A stretch of 64,000 nucleotides of DNA from Endothia cerciana (GCA_026119935.1 JALRMH010000007.1:673097-737096); one strand, 5' to 3'. Positions 11,972-24,265 are shown, numbered from the stretch's first letter. The notes: generated by a model not told the origin, from the letters alone. Program-made: numbers and translations.

Positions 11972-14081
11972 GATGTCGGGGTGGCAGCGTGCGGGAAGAC
12001 ATGATTCTCATCCCTGCGGCTTCCTTCTCCTCTTCTTCATCCCAACCTACTAGTTCGGCTCTTCCTCCTCCTCCTCCTCCTCCTCCTCCTCCTTCTTCTT
12101 CGTGGTTTCTAGCGTGTTTCGGGGCGAATACCATGTCATTGGTTCTGATTGACGGGCTGCATGAGGGTAATGGTTTGTTTACGTAGTAGTTTTATTTTGT
12201 TTTTATTTCTCTCTATGGAGATACTGTATCTACCTTATACTGTACAAACACACAATACGGATTCCCCGGTGCTCTAACGGGGTACCTAATCGCCCTCCCA
12301 TCCGGAATCGATTACTGGCCTCCCTGCTAGGTACTATGGTGCCCTGGGCCGCCTCGTCGGTGCTGTATTCCCCACCCGACTAGACGCGTGACATGGCCTG
12401 CCGTTGCGTGCTTGCAACCTGGACACATGCCATCAGCGCACATTGGAGCGTCAACCCCCGACGATGGCATCAGACAGGCCGCCGGCAGACAAAACACGAT
12501 CGCCTGCGCGTCGGCACTGATAAGTGTGAGAGACGGTCCCCCGGGGGGGGGGTGTTATTAAACCGAAGAACCCAGTGGGAGGGGCAGCTGGAGACGGATC
12601 CCGGACCTGGGGATCATCAAACCACATGTCTAGGCGATATCCATCGTACCGTACTGGAGTGCTGCCGCGCGGCTCATCAGTAAACCCCCCCCTCCCTCTT
12701 CCCAGACAAACCCCTACCGCAGGCCCGAGCAAGCAGTCAGTTATCAGGCAGTGGGGCCACTTGCACCATACAACCACGTGGGCTCTGATCTATTGTAGAT
12801 GCAGACTCCTCGGTGGGGCCACCTCGATGTCTCCGTCTCCCTCCCGGGCCGGCGGAGGGTTCCCAAGCCGCCTCCCTGGTGCGGGCCTTCAGGAAGAACT
12901 ACCCAGGCACAAACGGTTGGGAGAGGTCGGTACGAGACAATATGATGAGCGTCGGCTGCGAGTACTGACCACTGCAGCTAGCTGCCAGACCCCGAAGGTC
13001 TGAAAGGGCATGCGTGTTGCACATGCGGCTTAGAATACCAGGAGGACAAAAGGCTTCGCGAGGCCGCCTCGCGAAATATACTATTGGTCTGCACAAGACC
13101 TGGGCCTGGCCTGGGGATGCACGGCTTTATAGTATTCTCACCTCCCCCCACGGGCGGGCTCTGGCTACAGAGCAAGACGCCAGGGGCCTCCTCCTCCTCA
13201 TGAGCTTCTTTCTTCCCTTCTTCTTTCTCTCATGAGCTTCTTTCCCATCGACCGTCATGCATGGCTCTCTCTGCCGCCTTACTGGGACGGGAGAGGAAAA
13301 GGGGGTCCACCATGGGTGCACGTGGATAACATGCGCCTGGGCCGAGCTTGCGGCCGAGCTTGCGGCCGAGCCTGGCCGAGCTTGACGGGCCATTTGGTGT
13401 CGCTATTTACGGCAGTGGGCGCAGCCAGAGAGCAATTGAGCCCAGAGCATCGCGGACCCACTATAAGTCGTCGTCAGCAAACCGTCGTGTGCCCCATACA
13501 AGCGCAGTTCCTCTGCTGCCTTCAAATTTTAAACATCCACGTAGACGCCTGCGGCTGAGCGCGCGCAGCCCTCAAAAGATCATTCGCCTCGCGCTGCTAC
13601 CGTCCGCGTCAGTGCCCGCCTGCTCTGGGAGGGGGCTGGGGTCGGGACGCGTGGGAGGCTCTCTTGCGTGTGGGACCGTAGCACGATGAACGGGTCCAGA
13701 CCTGTCTCTTGAATGGCTTCAACATAAGTCTATAAGGGCCGGCAGCCTTTGTGTCGCACCTGGATCTCCCGGGCGGTCCTGATCCAGTCACTCATGCTTG
13801 CCTGTTTGCCGTCTCTTTTTTTTTCTCCTGTCTTCCCCTAGTGATACCCCCCCCCCCATCGTCGAACCTTCGCTTGTTACTTCCTTTAACTGTAAACCAA
13901 AGGAAAGGAAAGAAAAGAAAGGGAACCAAGACCTCTCTAAAACAACTTCATATTTTTTTTCTGCTCTTCAGACCCTCTCGGACCGATCTGAGGTCCAGGA
14001 AACCCCCCCCCTCCCCCCCACCCCCCAACCTCAACCACAGCCACATCCACATCCTGCCCTGCGCCGTTGTCCCCCGCCAAT
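11972..14081. other. Intergenic region
   Basis: No supported gene. A CTC/CCT-rich pyrimidine tract (12022-12097) follows the stop codon of the coiled-coil protein. A short tandem array of GCCGAGCTTGCG-like 12-mers lies at 13339-13385. C-rich and A-rich runs (13849-14030) form the likely leader of the next gene. Open frames here are short, in competing frames, and match nothing I recognise. Confidence 0.6.
13339..13385. repeat. Short tandem repeat of about 12 bp (GCCGAGCTTGCG-like)
   Basis: Four imperfect head-to-tail units; the third is shortened (GCCGAGCCTG). It lies in spacer with no gene in frame. Confidence 0.75.
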
Positions 14082-14921
14082 ATGAGAGTCTCAAACGCCC
14101 ACAAGTCGTCGCTGGCTGCGACGGTCGCCCTCCTGCTGGGGCTTGCGGCGGCCCACCCCCACCACCACAGGATACACAGGCTGGGCTGCCAGTCGACGGG
14201 CAGCGGGCAGATCGCGTCGGCCATACCCTGCGGCCAGCCGAAGGACGTCCGCGGCTGCATCGGGCACGTGGGGCTGGATGCCGCCCACCTCGAGATGTGC
14301 CTGCTGGAGGCGGGATGCACGCCGGAGGAGGCGGAGGCGGAGGCGGCCTGGGCGGCAGAGGGGTGTCGGGAAGACGGCGGCGAGGAGGTCCAGGGCGGGG
14401 ACGGGCACGTCGGGGAGGAGTACGTGATCGAGCTAAGGGAGCTGCACCGCCGCGCCGACACCACCACGACGAGCTCCTCGGCCGCGGCGTCCACGTCGGC
14501 GACGTCCAGCAGCAGCTCGTCGGAGACGTCCACCTCAACCTCGGGCTCGAGCTCGGCAGCCACGTCGACCACGGACACATCATCATCATCATCATCATCA
14601 GCATCCGGCACGTCGAGCGCCTCGGCCGCCTCGACCTCGACCTCTGCATCCAGCACGGCCACGTCGTCCACGGCCAGCTCGACCTCCTCGGGCACCGCAT
14701 CCACGACATCGTCGTCCGCGACCGCGACGTCGACCAGCAGCTCCAGCTCGTCCTCAGACGAGTTCCCGAGGATTGGCTACCTCGTCGCCGCCCTCCTGGG
14801 GTTGTTCGTGGCGGGCTGCGCCAGCTTCATATGCTTCTCGTGCTGCACCGAGCGGTCGAGGAGGAAGGCGGCTATTAGGAGAGCCGAGGCGAAGGAGGCT
14901 CTTGCAGAGATGCATTCGTAG
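14082..14921 (+). CDS. Secreted-side Ser/Thr-rich single-pass membrane protein
   Basis: Intronless, 279 aa. The N-terminus is a signal peptide (about 1-24, with the hydrophobic core LAATVALLLGLAAA). A small extracellular module with six cysteines (C36, C50, C59, C73, C79, C95) and a His-rich start follows. Residues about 125-228 are almost entirely Ser, Thr and Ala, as expected for an O-mannosylated stalk. A transmembrane helix (about 235-255, GYLVAALLGLFVAGCASFIC) and a short basic, Cys-containing cytosolic tail (CCTERSRRK) complete it. The layout matches fungal cell-wall stress sensors (WSC/MID2 style), but the Cys module has neither the WSC nor the CFEM pattern that I can see, so sensor function is inference. 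The first ATG after the C-rich leader is used. Confidence 0.8.
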   Translation: MRVSNAHKSSLAATVALLLGLAAAHPHHHRIHRLGCQSTGSGQIASAIPCGQPKDVRGCIGHVGLDAAHLEMCLLEAGCTPEEAEAEAAWAAEGCREDGGEEVQGGDGHVGEEYVIELRELHRRADTTTTSSSAAASTSATSSSSSSETSTSTSGSSSAATSTTDTSSSSSSSASGTSSASAASTSTSASSTATSSTASSTSSGTASTTSSSATATSTSSSSSSSDEFPRIGYLVAALLGLFVAGCASFICFSCCTERSRRKAAIRRAEAKEALAEMHS

Positions 14922-15765
14922 ATCAGCGGTGGTGCGGTCGGCCCCATATCAAGTACCTCCTCGGGGGAACAAAACAGAAAAACAATCACATTTTTTTCCT
15001 TCTGGTTCATTCTGAATAAATAAGGCGTCCAAAGTGACCTCCCCGGATTCCGCCAGGTGCTTTACTGAATTGAGCCGGCGACCTTCGAATCTTCTACACC
15101 ACCATATCTCATCAAACCCTCGGAACCGTGCAGAGAGCTTACGGTCAGGCCAACCTGGGCCCTCGGGCCACATCCCCTGGCATCTGAAAGGCCACGGTAT
15201 CAGCGTGGAGTGATGGATGGCTCAGCCTGGTCCGGTCGAGAACCGCGGATACGTATCGTGGTGGCCGTCCATGCTGCGGTTGGTCCATCGCGCCGCAATG
15301 GCTGCAACGGTGTGTCGGGATCGGCTTCAATCCGGGACGAGCCGAAAGTGCCTGGCCTCGCCCTCAAAACCCGACATTGATTCCTCGGGCACTTAGCATG
15401 TATGCACTGTGGTACTGCAGAGAGAGACCTTAAGTCCCGATAACCGTCAAAAGCAGTCCCGAAACCGGTAGCGGGGGACGGCGAATTAGGTTTGGCCCGT
15501 GGGCTTTTGCCCCCCCCCCCCCTCTTTTTTTATTGGGGGTGTTCCGCCTCTGTCTACACTCAAGACGACTCGAAGGGACATTGCAGACTTCACGCCCAAG
15601 TCCCTGCCTATCACCGATCAGTCTGTCGCGAGTGGCTCGCCGCCCCTGATCAATCCGCGGTTCATAAGCCCAGGCACCTTGCAGGTTTGGGCGGCGCCGA
15701 GGTGGAGATATCGGTCAGGGTGTGTAGGCTCAGCCGGGACCCAACACACAGGCACACTATCAGCC
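14922..15765. other. Intergenic region
   Basis: Spacer between the stalk protein and the MFS gene. It has a poly-C run at 15511-15522 followed by poly-T. Nothing else recognisable; frames leading into the MFS start continue upstream of its ATG but without conserved features. Confidence 0.55.
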
Positions 15766-17662
15766 ATGGCAGAGGATAGTTCCAGAGGCCATCACGAGCC
15801 TGGCCCTAACGGCGCGTCGGACGAGGTTCTGGGTTCGTCCTCTTCGGATGAGGACCCAAAGGTACAAGTCGGCCCGGCGCCAGGCGTGGAAACGGGGGTC
15901 ATCGGTGAGGGGGTTTCCGCTCCGGGGCTGGAGAGCACGGCCAAAACAACACGGATATCAAACTTTGTGGGCTACGGAAGGGGGGTCCTTACGTGGACAC
16001 CTCAGCGATGTCGTTATGACCCGGACAGGCCTCCGAGGTTCAGCCTGGCTCTGAACCTGCTTTTTGCTCTGGTAAGCTCGAGTGCGCCGCCGCAGGTGAC
16101 AGCCGACGTATGCTTTCGCTAAACCTCATCTTGACAGACCGCTACGGTGACGGTGGCGAACCTATACTACGTCCAGCCCATCCTGTTTCGGATCGCAGAC
16201 ACGTTCGACGTGAGCTTCGAGAGAGCGTCGTCGGTTGCAACCCTGCTCCAGGCGGGCTACGCTGCCGGCCTGCTCCTCCTCTGTCCGCTTGGCGACATAT
16301 TCCGCCGCCGGCCATACATCCTGCTCCTGGTACTCTTTACCGCAACATTGGTCAGTCTCACGCCGTCCGTGTCCTGCCGTGCTGTCTGGCTAATTCTCCT
16401 CCAACCAGTGGCTTGCACTGTGTCTTACCCCCGACTTTAACTCTTTTGCCGGCGTATCGTTTCTCTGCGGGATGACGACGGTGACGCCGCAGCTCATGCT
16501 GCCGCTCGTGGGGGATCTCGCCCCGGCTCATAGGAGGGCCACCTCCATCTCGATTGTCGTCTCCGGCCTCTCGCTTGGCATGCTGATTGCCCGCCTCCTG
16601 TCTGGGGTGATAGCCAACTACACGGACTGGCGCAACATCTACTGGTTTGCCTTCGCGGCCCAGTACTGCATCTTCATCCTGCTGTTCTTCTTCCTGCCGG
16701 ACTACCCTTCCAAGAACCCCGGCGGCCTGAACTACTTCCGGATGATGTGGAGTATCGTCCACATGTACTTCACCGAGCCTTTACTGGTCCAGGCCTGTCT
16801 CCTCAGCTTCATCATGAGCTCGATATTCACGTCGTTCTGGACGACAATGTCGTTCCTCCTCTCGTCACCACCTTTCAACTACGACCCCCTGGAGATTGGC
16901 CTCTTTGCCCTGGTCGGGATCTTCATCATCTGCTGGGGACCGGTCTACAGCCGCCTGGTCATCGACAAGATACAACCACTGTACTCATGCCTGATAGGGA
17001 TCTCCATCGAGCTGGCCGGCGTGGCGACGGGGACCTTCATCGGGACCTTTACCGTCGCGGGCCCGGTCGTCGAGGCCATCGTTATCGACCTAGGAAACCA
17101 GGCGTGTAACATTGCCAACCGCACCGCCATCAACGACATCAACCCCAAGGCCCGCAACCGGGTGAACACCTGCTACATGATCGCGGGGTTCACGGGCCAG
17201 TTGACCGGCACGGCGGTAGGAAACCGGCTTTACGCGTTGGGCGGCTGGAAGGCGAGTGGCAGTTGCAACAGTGAGCCGTACCCTCCCCCTCCCCCTCCCC
17301 CCACCTCCTTTCACCGATGGGCCGTTCTCTGATGTCGCGCAGTCGGCTTCCTCGGCCTCGCACTCCTCGTCTGTTTCGCGAGGGGCCCGCGGGAGCAAGG
17401 CTGGGTAGGCTGGTCCGGTGGCTGGGGCATTCGGAAAGCAGCGACGCCAAGAGGTGCTCACGCCGGACCAGCAGATCGGAACGCGGAAGAAGGAGCTGGA
17501 GCTGGAGCTGGAGCTGGAGCTGGAGCTGACGTCGTGGTCTTACAAGAGTCGATACTAAAGGATGCCCACACAAGCCCGGCAGACCGAGGTTCGGAAGAAG
17601 GAACTGGGGGCGACGTGGTGGTTTCACAGAATGGGGGGCATATGCTCAGCAGGAAGCAATAA
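15766..17662 (+). CDS. Major facilitator superfamily transporter
   Basis: Exons 15766-16071, 16138-16350, 16409-17270 and 17343-17662 give 566 aa, normal for a 12-helix MFS carrier. The first about 90 residues are a hydrophilic cytosolic tail. Helix 1 begins NLLFALTATVTVANLYYVQP and the family A-loop motif follows helix 2 as GDIFRRRPYI. A long loop (about 270-290) separates the two halves. The ANLYYxQP...GYAxGLLLLxPLGD pattern places it with the YnfM-like drug or metabolite exporters of fungi and bacteria; the substrate is unknown. All four exon joins keep phase; the last joins SGSCN to IGFLGLALLVC. The C-terminal tail is odd: two imperfect copies of PADR-x2-EEG...DVVV-x-Q, one carrying a (Gly-Ala)n expansion encoded by a GAGCTG repeat. 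Confidence 0.9.
17490..17529 (+). repeat. GAGCTG hexamer repeat inside the MFS coding sequence
   Basis: About six GGAGCT units encode alternating Gly-Ala near the transporter C-terminus. The hexamer keeps the frame at any copy number, so length variation between strains would be tolerated. Confidence 0.85.
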
Positions 17663-18547
17663 CGTCAAGCGGCCAGGGCCTGATAGCCTTGTTACATGAT
17701 TCACGCCTCTCGAGGCGGTGTCCTTGTTTTCCAAGTTACACCGGCTGACGACTGACTCCCTTCTCATGGCCCCCCTTGTAGCCTTTACCGGCGTGGACTC
17801 GTAGGACAAAATTATTCCGAGCCCAACATGTACAGGCTGACCCTGTCTGAGTTGCTCATTGGTCAATGCTAAGATGATGGACGGGACGGAAACCTTGGGA
17901 TGCCCTGGGGCACAATATGAGGCACGAAAGGGGTCTATCTTAAGCCACGTGACTAGTGAGCCCAGTCCATACTCGACGCTCCCCGCGAAACACACTACGC
18001 TCCTGCATGAACCTAAAGTTTCCTGTTTATGATGCTATGCCGGCATCTGGGTTGACAGCCCTGGGCTGCCAAGCCCCCTTGGGAGCGGCGGGCAAAATCT
18101 AAATGCCCCCCAGACCGTTAGGGCTATGGTGAGCTGCAGTGACGTTTTTGAGACCCGAAAGCAACCTTATTTCTTAAAGGCAAGCCGTTTCCCCTCCCCG
18201 TGGAGAAGAACCAGCCTACTTGGTCACAAGCGGTGGAAGCTTCATAGGGACACGCCCGAAGATGAGGTTGCATTCCAGAGATGTGCAACTCCGGTAGCTT
18301 CTGTGCGAGCACATCAAACTCTAAGACTCGTTTCGGAGGTTCGTTCGGTTCGGACGCGTAGCCTGTAGATAAACCAACCCCCAATTCCAGCGTGAAACAG
18401 TTGGGCAATTCAGACGTTCTTGTTGCGCCTATATGACCTGGTTATGGTCCAGACCGATATCGTGGATTGTTTGGTGTCAGCCACGCGACGAAAAAAAAAA
18501 GACACAACCTTGGAATCACAGCGACTTATTCGTCACTAGAGTCTGTC
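17663..18547. other. Intergenic region
   Basis: Nothing recognisable apart from an A-run (18491-18500) about 50 nt before the next start codon. Confidence 0.5.
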
Positions 18548-19782
18548 ATGGCCGACACGTCTCAGGTCGTTTCCAGCGAGGACTCCAGGAGTTATGTCAT
18601 GGTCGCCATCGTCAGCTCCCTGCTTCCGCTAGCAGCATTCATGGTCAGCCTGCGACTATACACGCGGGCGAAACTGGTGGGATCGATTGGACCTAACGAT
18701 TGGATCATAACGCTCGCATTGGTTTGTCCTCACCCAGCCCCAGGGCCCAGCATTATGACTAGCTCACGCGGGATGCGAGCCGTATAGCTGTTCACTTGCG
18801 GAACCGGCGTCATAATGGGCACGATGACAGCGGTCGGGTTGGGGCGACACGTCACGACACTGACAACAGACACCATCGAACGATATATGTTTGTGCGTTC
18901 CACTACCCTGCGCTGAGGACCTGCTAGGCAGCACCTGATCTGACCTGTGCACTAGGGATTCTACCTGTCACTCGTCTTTTACTACACGTCCCTTGGCCTA
19001 ATCAAGCTTGGCCTCCTTATGCAGTACTACCCGCTCGTTGCGGTGAGGTCGAGGACGCTCATGTCTCTGACCATTGCTGCGACATCTTCATGGAGCCTCG
19101 CGCTTGTCTTACTCTCCGTGTTCAGCTGTCGGCCCGTCGAAGGGTTCTGGAAGACGAACGTTGACGCTGTCTGCATTCCAGATCTGCCGCTCTGGTACAT
19201 AAACGCGGCCGGCAACATCACCACGGATATTATCGTGTTCGCACTCCCCATACCGATTGTGTGGAAGCTCGAGATGCCGCCGTGCCAGCGCCTGTCCCTG
19301 CTTGGGGTCTTCTGCCTGGGGTTCTTGTAAGCTGTCCCCGCCGATATCCTCCTGCCACTTATCCCGCGGGTGAGCGCTGATTGGATGCCACAAGCACGTG
19401 TACGATCTCCATCGTCCGGATCGGATTCCTCAGGCTGGGCAACGACTTTACGTACATGAACATAGGGCCAGCCTCATGGTCCTTGGCAGAGCTCTGTGCG
19501 GGGATCTCGTGCGCCTGTCTGCCGACTCTGCGCCCGCTGCTCACCCGCGTCGTGGGACCTACTCTGGTCAGGACGAGGCTCAGATTTGCTTCGAACGGGG
19601 TCCATGCCAGTGGCGGTGATGTCCCGCTGGGGGAGATGGTGGCACCATCGAGTAAGCAGATTCTCGCCAGCGCGAGCGAGCACGACCTGGAGAGCAAGCG
19701 GCACAGCCTGGACGAGGAAGGCCTCTTGGATGATAAAGAAAGGGCGAGGACTCGGGCCCAAGTGTTCCGCAATGTCATGTAA
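18548..19782 (+). CDS. PTH11-like seven-helix integral membrane protein (rhodopsin domain)
   Basis: Exons 18548-18721, 18788-18892, 18956-19326 and 19395-19782 give 345 aa. Family hallmarks are in order: a first helix followed by RLYTRAK, the motif GPNDW at the start of helix 2, SLGLIKLGLLMQYY in helix 3, and CRPVEGFWKTNVDAVC with two Cys for the extracellular disulfide. NAAGNITTDIIVFALPIPIVWKL, the conserved N-x3-TD-x10-P-x-P-x2-W segment, follows. A helix ending ISCACLPTLRPLL leads to a hydrophilic 85-residue tail rich in Ser and Glu. This family includes the appressorium-related receptor Pth11, but most members have no known ligand. Intron positions 1 and 3 match those of the paralogue at 31517-32837. 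No CFEM domain is present. Confidence 0.85.
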
Positions 19783-22700
19783 TCCAGAACCTCATCCTGA
19801 ATTGTATCCAGGCGGGAAGGCATTGGGGTGTATGCCTTCTTCCTGAAATGCTCAAGCGCGCCCACGTCCGGCGGCTCCTCCGGGAGACTCCACCGGAAGC
19901 CCGTGCCACATGACATCGACCACAGTGATCGTGCGGCCAACATTCAATCCTGCGAGTCGAGACACCGCAGATTCCCATGGCACATGTGAGGGACCAACAC
20001 GAAACCCAGACTATAGTTCAGCTTATGTATGCAGGGGAGTGCGCTTGGTGCCTCCTAAAGACGCGTATACCACACCCCGAGGCCTCCAGGCGTGGGCGGT
20101 CTTTTCCATGGTGTCACAGATTCAGCGACAAGGGGGGTGGTGTATTTCTCTTTTCACGTGTTCGTGCTGCAACCATCAGAAAGATGTCTGATGAGATACT
20201 TTTGCGTGTGCCCGAGGTAAAACACTACAGCGGATCGTAGGCAGCCAGTGGTAGTTGTCTGAAACCCGCCTGGCGACCACTGTACTGGTGTTGTGTATGC
20301 GAACCCACAGTCCTCCTTGGCCCCGCCCGGAGGCGACAATAAGCGATGGCACCTATTCTACCGGTGAGGAACCAGCCTCACGCTATTCTCTATTGATGCT
20401 CATTCGATACGCACCCCCTTATAGTAGGGTTGTGCCTTTGTCGGTTGCGTCTAGCTCATCGTATACAATGGTATTAGGACTTGCCCCTCGCGTTCCATTT
20501 CGCAGCGTAGCAATTGCTACCCCCCTCAACCTCCCGTTTCAAGGCTTTCCTAGGAAGCATTACTTGCGGAGTATGCAAGGCTGTGCTGGTCAAATATTCG
20601 GAAATTAACTTCATCAAGGTTCAATGTCGTCTGGATTCCTGTTGTTCACCGTATTCACCTTTGCTTACACACCTTGACAAAGACAGCGTCCGTTTGTGCC
20701 GAGAACCTTGAATATCTCGCCATAACCGTGAATGTCCTTCTTTTGGAAGGCCACAACAAGGCAGGGCGGAAGTTTAATCTCTGACATGCTGGTATATAGA
20801 GGTCGCTTTTCTTACTAGGATCATGCAAACCGCAATGACTCCGGTCTAGTGGAATGTGCGGCTTTGGCTTTCGACTCTCGTTGGCCACCCCGGGAGGCTT
20901 CATAGCCGAGACCGAAGACGGCTGGAAGCAGGTTCACGAAGTTGTACTACCCGTGGGAGTATCCGCCTCGGAGAAGGAACTCTTGGTGGACACTGCAGAT
21001 CTTGGAGATGCGTCTGATGCTATGGGAGCTTCATCCCATGCAGGTCTCCCCAGGCGCATCCTTCTTTCCATAAGAGTTTCCGGCAAACACAATAGCGACG
21101 GGAAAACTGCGTGTAAGAGAAAGATAGTTCCATGGTAATAAAGCGCCGATCGGCTGTATGCCTCGGAGGACCGAGGGAGGAAACGAAAACATGCTGCACA
21201 TCGATTCCTTGGGCGTCGGGGGGTGATGGAGGCTGAAGATCGATATTATACCGAGTCCACGCGACCTGCGTTACTGAAGATCGACGATTCGCCAAGAGGT
21301 GTCAGCCAGGGAGATGATCATCCCGTCTCAGCCTCTTCACCCCCCGACCGTTATGGAACAACACAGGCCAGCGGAAGTAGCTTCCGCTTATTGGCATCCT
21401 ACGGTTTCGGGATATATCTTTCCACATAATCTGCTGATTCCTCGTAATTTCATTTCCAAGTTTCCACACCAACGAGTCGCCTTCTCCAGGAGGGCCTGCG
21501 CGAAGTTCTAGAACGTTTGAAGATCGTATTGACCATGGGTCTGAGCACTAAAGCCACGTCTCTCGCTCCATGGGGTTGGCCATATCTATTTTCTTAGTAA
21601 TCGAGGTTCTACGACTTGGTGGTAGTCGGGACATTTTAGTGTCCGCCTCGATATCGCGGCTGTCATGCGCGCTGCTACCCACACAGCTTTACGAGGTCTA
21701 GAAGGAGAATTATGTGGCTATCTTTCCCAACCTTTGAACGCGTGATTCGCAGTCTCGGGACGGTTCGAGGAACAACCGTCCCCCATGCCAGCAACAGTGC
21801 TGTCTGATCACACCTGCGTCACAAAAGCTCAACCCTAAACGCAAGGACTGTCTTCACCGCCAGAAAAGCCACCAGAGGCTGAAGCCGATCTCGAATTTTC
21901 ATCACCGTCGGGCCCTCTAGACCTATTCCCTGATTCATGTGGCTGGCATGATACCCACGCTGCCGGGACGTGTTGTTACACTTATAGGCCCTGACTTGCT
22001 GCCCTGGTAATATCCGTGTGGCCGGTGTGCTGACTCGAGGTCCTGTTCTGGGGCACCGCACGGCCAGACCGTCGTTTCTAAGCCTATCGACAACACTGCC
22101 GCGCCGCCGTTGGAAGATTTTTTAATCTCTTCCGGACACCGCTGAACCGTGGGCTTGGAAACGTTTTGTGGGTCTCCGAGGTGCCAGTCTGCAGTGCGGT
22201 GGAGACCGGCAGGGCTGGAAGGAGACCCGGACAAGCCGCACGTGGTGGGCCCGAGTGGACATGTTCTTCGGTGGAGGCGAGAGCCGGGGCTGCTGGCGAG
22301 GATGAGGCGCGAGCGGTACGACAGTGTCGTGTGCCGCCACGGTCCGGGGTCCGACAGGAAAGTCTAGGGTCCTCTGGCGCCCAGACCATTACAACACATG
22401 TTGTTCAGGTCATGTGAAGGTACGCCACTGACTTTCGGACCGCGAGTGACGACTGTCATCAGCAGTGGACCCAAGGATACGGTCCAGTCGAGGGCGCCAG
22501 AGACGTTCCAAGGGACACAAGTAGCGATCGGTGGTCAGGAATGATGACAGCGATCTGAAATCCGCCAAGCCGACCCCCCTGGCGTGTGCTCCCGACTGGG
22601 AATGACACATTCCTCGGAAGTGCCCGCGGAGGATGATGGAGACTCACCCTCCTTATGCCGCCGCCGAAACATGAACCCGGGACCATTTGGATCAAAGCCT

Positions 22701-24006
22701 GGACCGGGCACTTCCAAGCATCCCCTTTTGGAACACTCAGCCGATGTGAAGGGACATCCATCTGTCGGTGAGGAGCCTGGTCTGTGCATACAATCCTCTC
22801 TATCTTTGACAGGGCGGGCTGATTGGCTTCCAGACGCGGTGTCAGCCCGATTTCGTACTATGGTAGTGTTGTAACCCCTTAACTGGAACCCTGTAAGACG
22901 TACCGCGTCCCTGTCTGGCTGCATGGTGCTGAGGCAGGTACAATGAGGCTGCATATGTTTGACGTAGAAGATGTATCCTGGGATCGGGGCAGTGGATGGG
23001 CGGCTGAGGGAAGTCCAGGATGGGAGCAAGTGGTTGACGTCTGATAGACCGCCTTCTTTGAGGGCTAAGGGTTCTCTTCCTGTGTTGATATGGGCACATG
23101 TCTCACCCACGTAGCGAGTGATAATTAAACAGTCCCCCTGGCTGCCAATCGTTCGTCCGAAGCTCAGCACCGGCAGAGAAAGAGTTTGACCGCCGGTGAG
23201 ACGCCACCGGTTTCGCATGCTGCCATGGGCCGACCGGGCAGACAGATCATGTCGTCAAAGTCGCGGTGCTGTCCGAGCTAGGAGAAGGTTTGTTGCGGTC
23301 ATGACCCACTTGCCACATGGCGGTGACCCTGGACAGATGCGGCGGATTTTTTTTCGAGAGGGACATCAATTGGCCTACAGGTCTGCATTCGAGGTAGACG
23401 GATAGTTGTTGGCTGCATCTATGCCTGACCTGACTTGGCACACGTACGCGTGAGGGAGAAGAGAGCGCTTCAGGTTTCAATAACAAATGCCTCGAGCGGA
23501 TGGTTGGAAATATGGTCTCGTAAGTTGGTTAGACTCTCTGAAACAGTCGCAATCTCGAGCGGGCCGGGGCCCGAGATAGCATCAAAACAGACGTTTTCCC
23601 CGACACTCAGGGACATCCCACGCCTCCAGCCCTACCAAATCGGATAGCTCCCAGCCTAGTCTACCAATCCTCGGATCCTCATCCATCGCCTATGACATGA
23701 CCATGACTTGGTGGGCCGTCGGTGGCCCCTGTCCAAAATTTCGACGACGCCGCGAGTCCCATACACCGCCAGAGATCGGTGAGCGGCCCTGTCAATTACG
23801 AGTTCCCTCGGAGCAACTCTTCTTTGGTGGAAAGTATTTAGGACCGTCGCCCGCTCATGATTTCTTTTTTTTTGATCGGTTCCTTCAAAGCAGCCACTCT
23901 TCCCGACTCGATTTGTGCAATCCGGCAGGTGGTCATCAAAATCAGATTATTTTTCAAGGTTGCATTCGTTCCGTCCTCCCGACCCGACCAGGCCCACACA
24001 GAGTCT
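19783..24006. other. 4.2-kb gene-poor stretch
   Basis: I find no gene here. Open frames are short, scattered over all six frames and free of recognised motifs; the longest (minus strand 22535-23218) has no domain-like or compositional signal. Base composition drops toward 50% GC compared with the left 20 kb. It may be old, degraded repeat sequence, but no element ends were recognised. Confidence 0.5.
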
Positions 24007-24025
24007 TTCTAGAAAGCTTCCAGAA
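24007..24025. promoter_or_regulatory. Heat-shock-element-like inverted repeats
   Basis: Two TTCnnGAA units (TTCTAGAA and TTCCAGAA) separated by three bases, 175 bases upstream of a candidate micro-ORF. Known heat-shock elements are alternating nGAAn/nTTCn pentamers; here the second pair is offset by one base from perfect phasing. Hsf1 binding is inference. Confidence 0.4.
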
Positions 24026-24199
24026 AGACGCTAGAACAAAGCCAAAATCCACCTCGCAGACGCAACCCAACGCCTGCACGACCCACCTACCCACATTTGC
24101 ACCTTGACATAGGTAGACTCCGTCTCTGCACCTGCACACGAAGGCTGGACCTTGATCACCTCTCATTCGGCCACTACATCGTCGGAACGAACACACAAG

Positions 24200-24265
24200 A
24201 TGCCTCGCGGAGCATATGACACATCGGCAACCACGCCCAAGCCCAACCCGCCCAAGCCCAAATAA
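24200..24265 (+). CDS. Candidate 21-residue micro-ORF, Pro/Lys-rich
   Basis: Reads MPRGAYDTSATTPKPNPP followed by KPK, then TAA. The start context CACAAGATGCC has purine at -3, a good fungal start. The upstream 300 bases look like a promoter and leader: a CT/CA-rich track with few ATGs and a heat-shock-element-like site. An AATAAA sequence overlaps the stop codon and could serve in polyadenylation. The composition is neither a signal peptide nor random-looking, but the frame is too short to call on its own. It could instead be the first exon of a longer gene I cannot follow. Confidence 0.35.
   Translation: MPRGAYDTSATTPKPNPPKPK

Noticed and set aside
13937..14709. Two overlapping minus-strand frames of about 255 codons
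   Set aside because: Both are antisense to the Ser/Thr-rich stalk protein; Asp/Val and Arg/Trp runs reflect its repeats.
22535..23218. 227-codon minus-strand frame in the gene-poor stretch
   Set aside because: No domain, no hydrophobic pattern, no intron or promoter signals; other frames over it are equally open.
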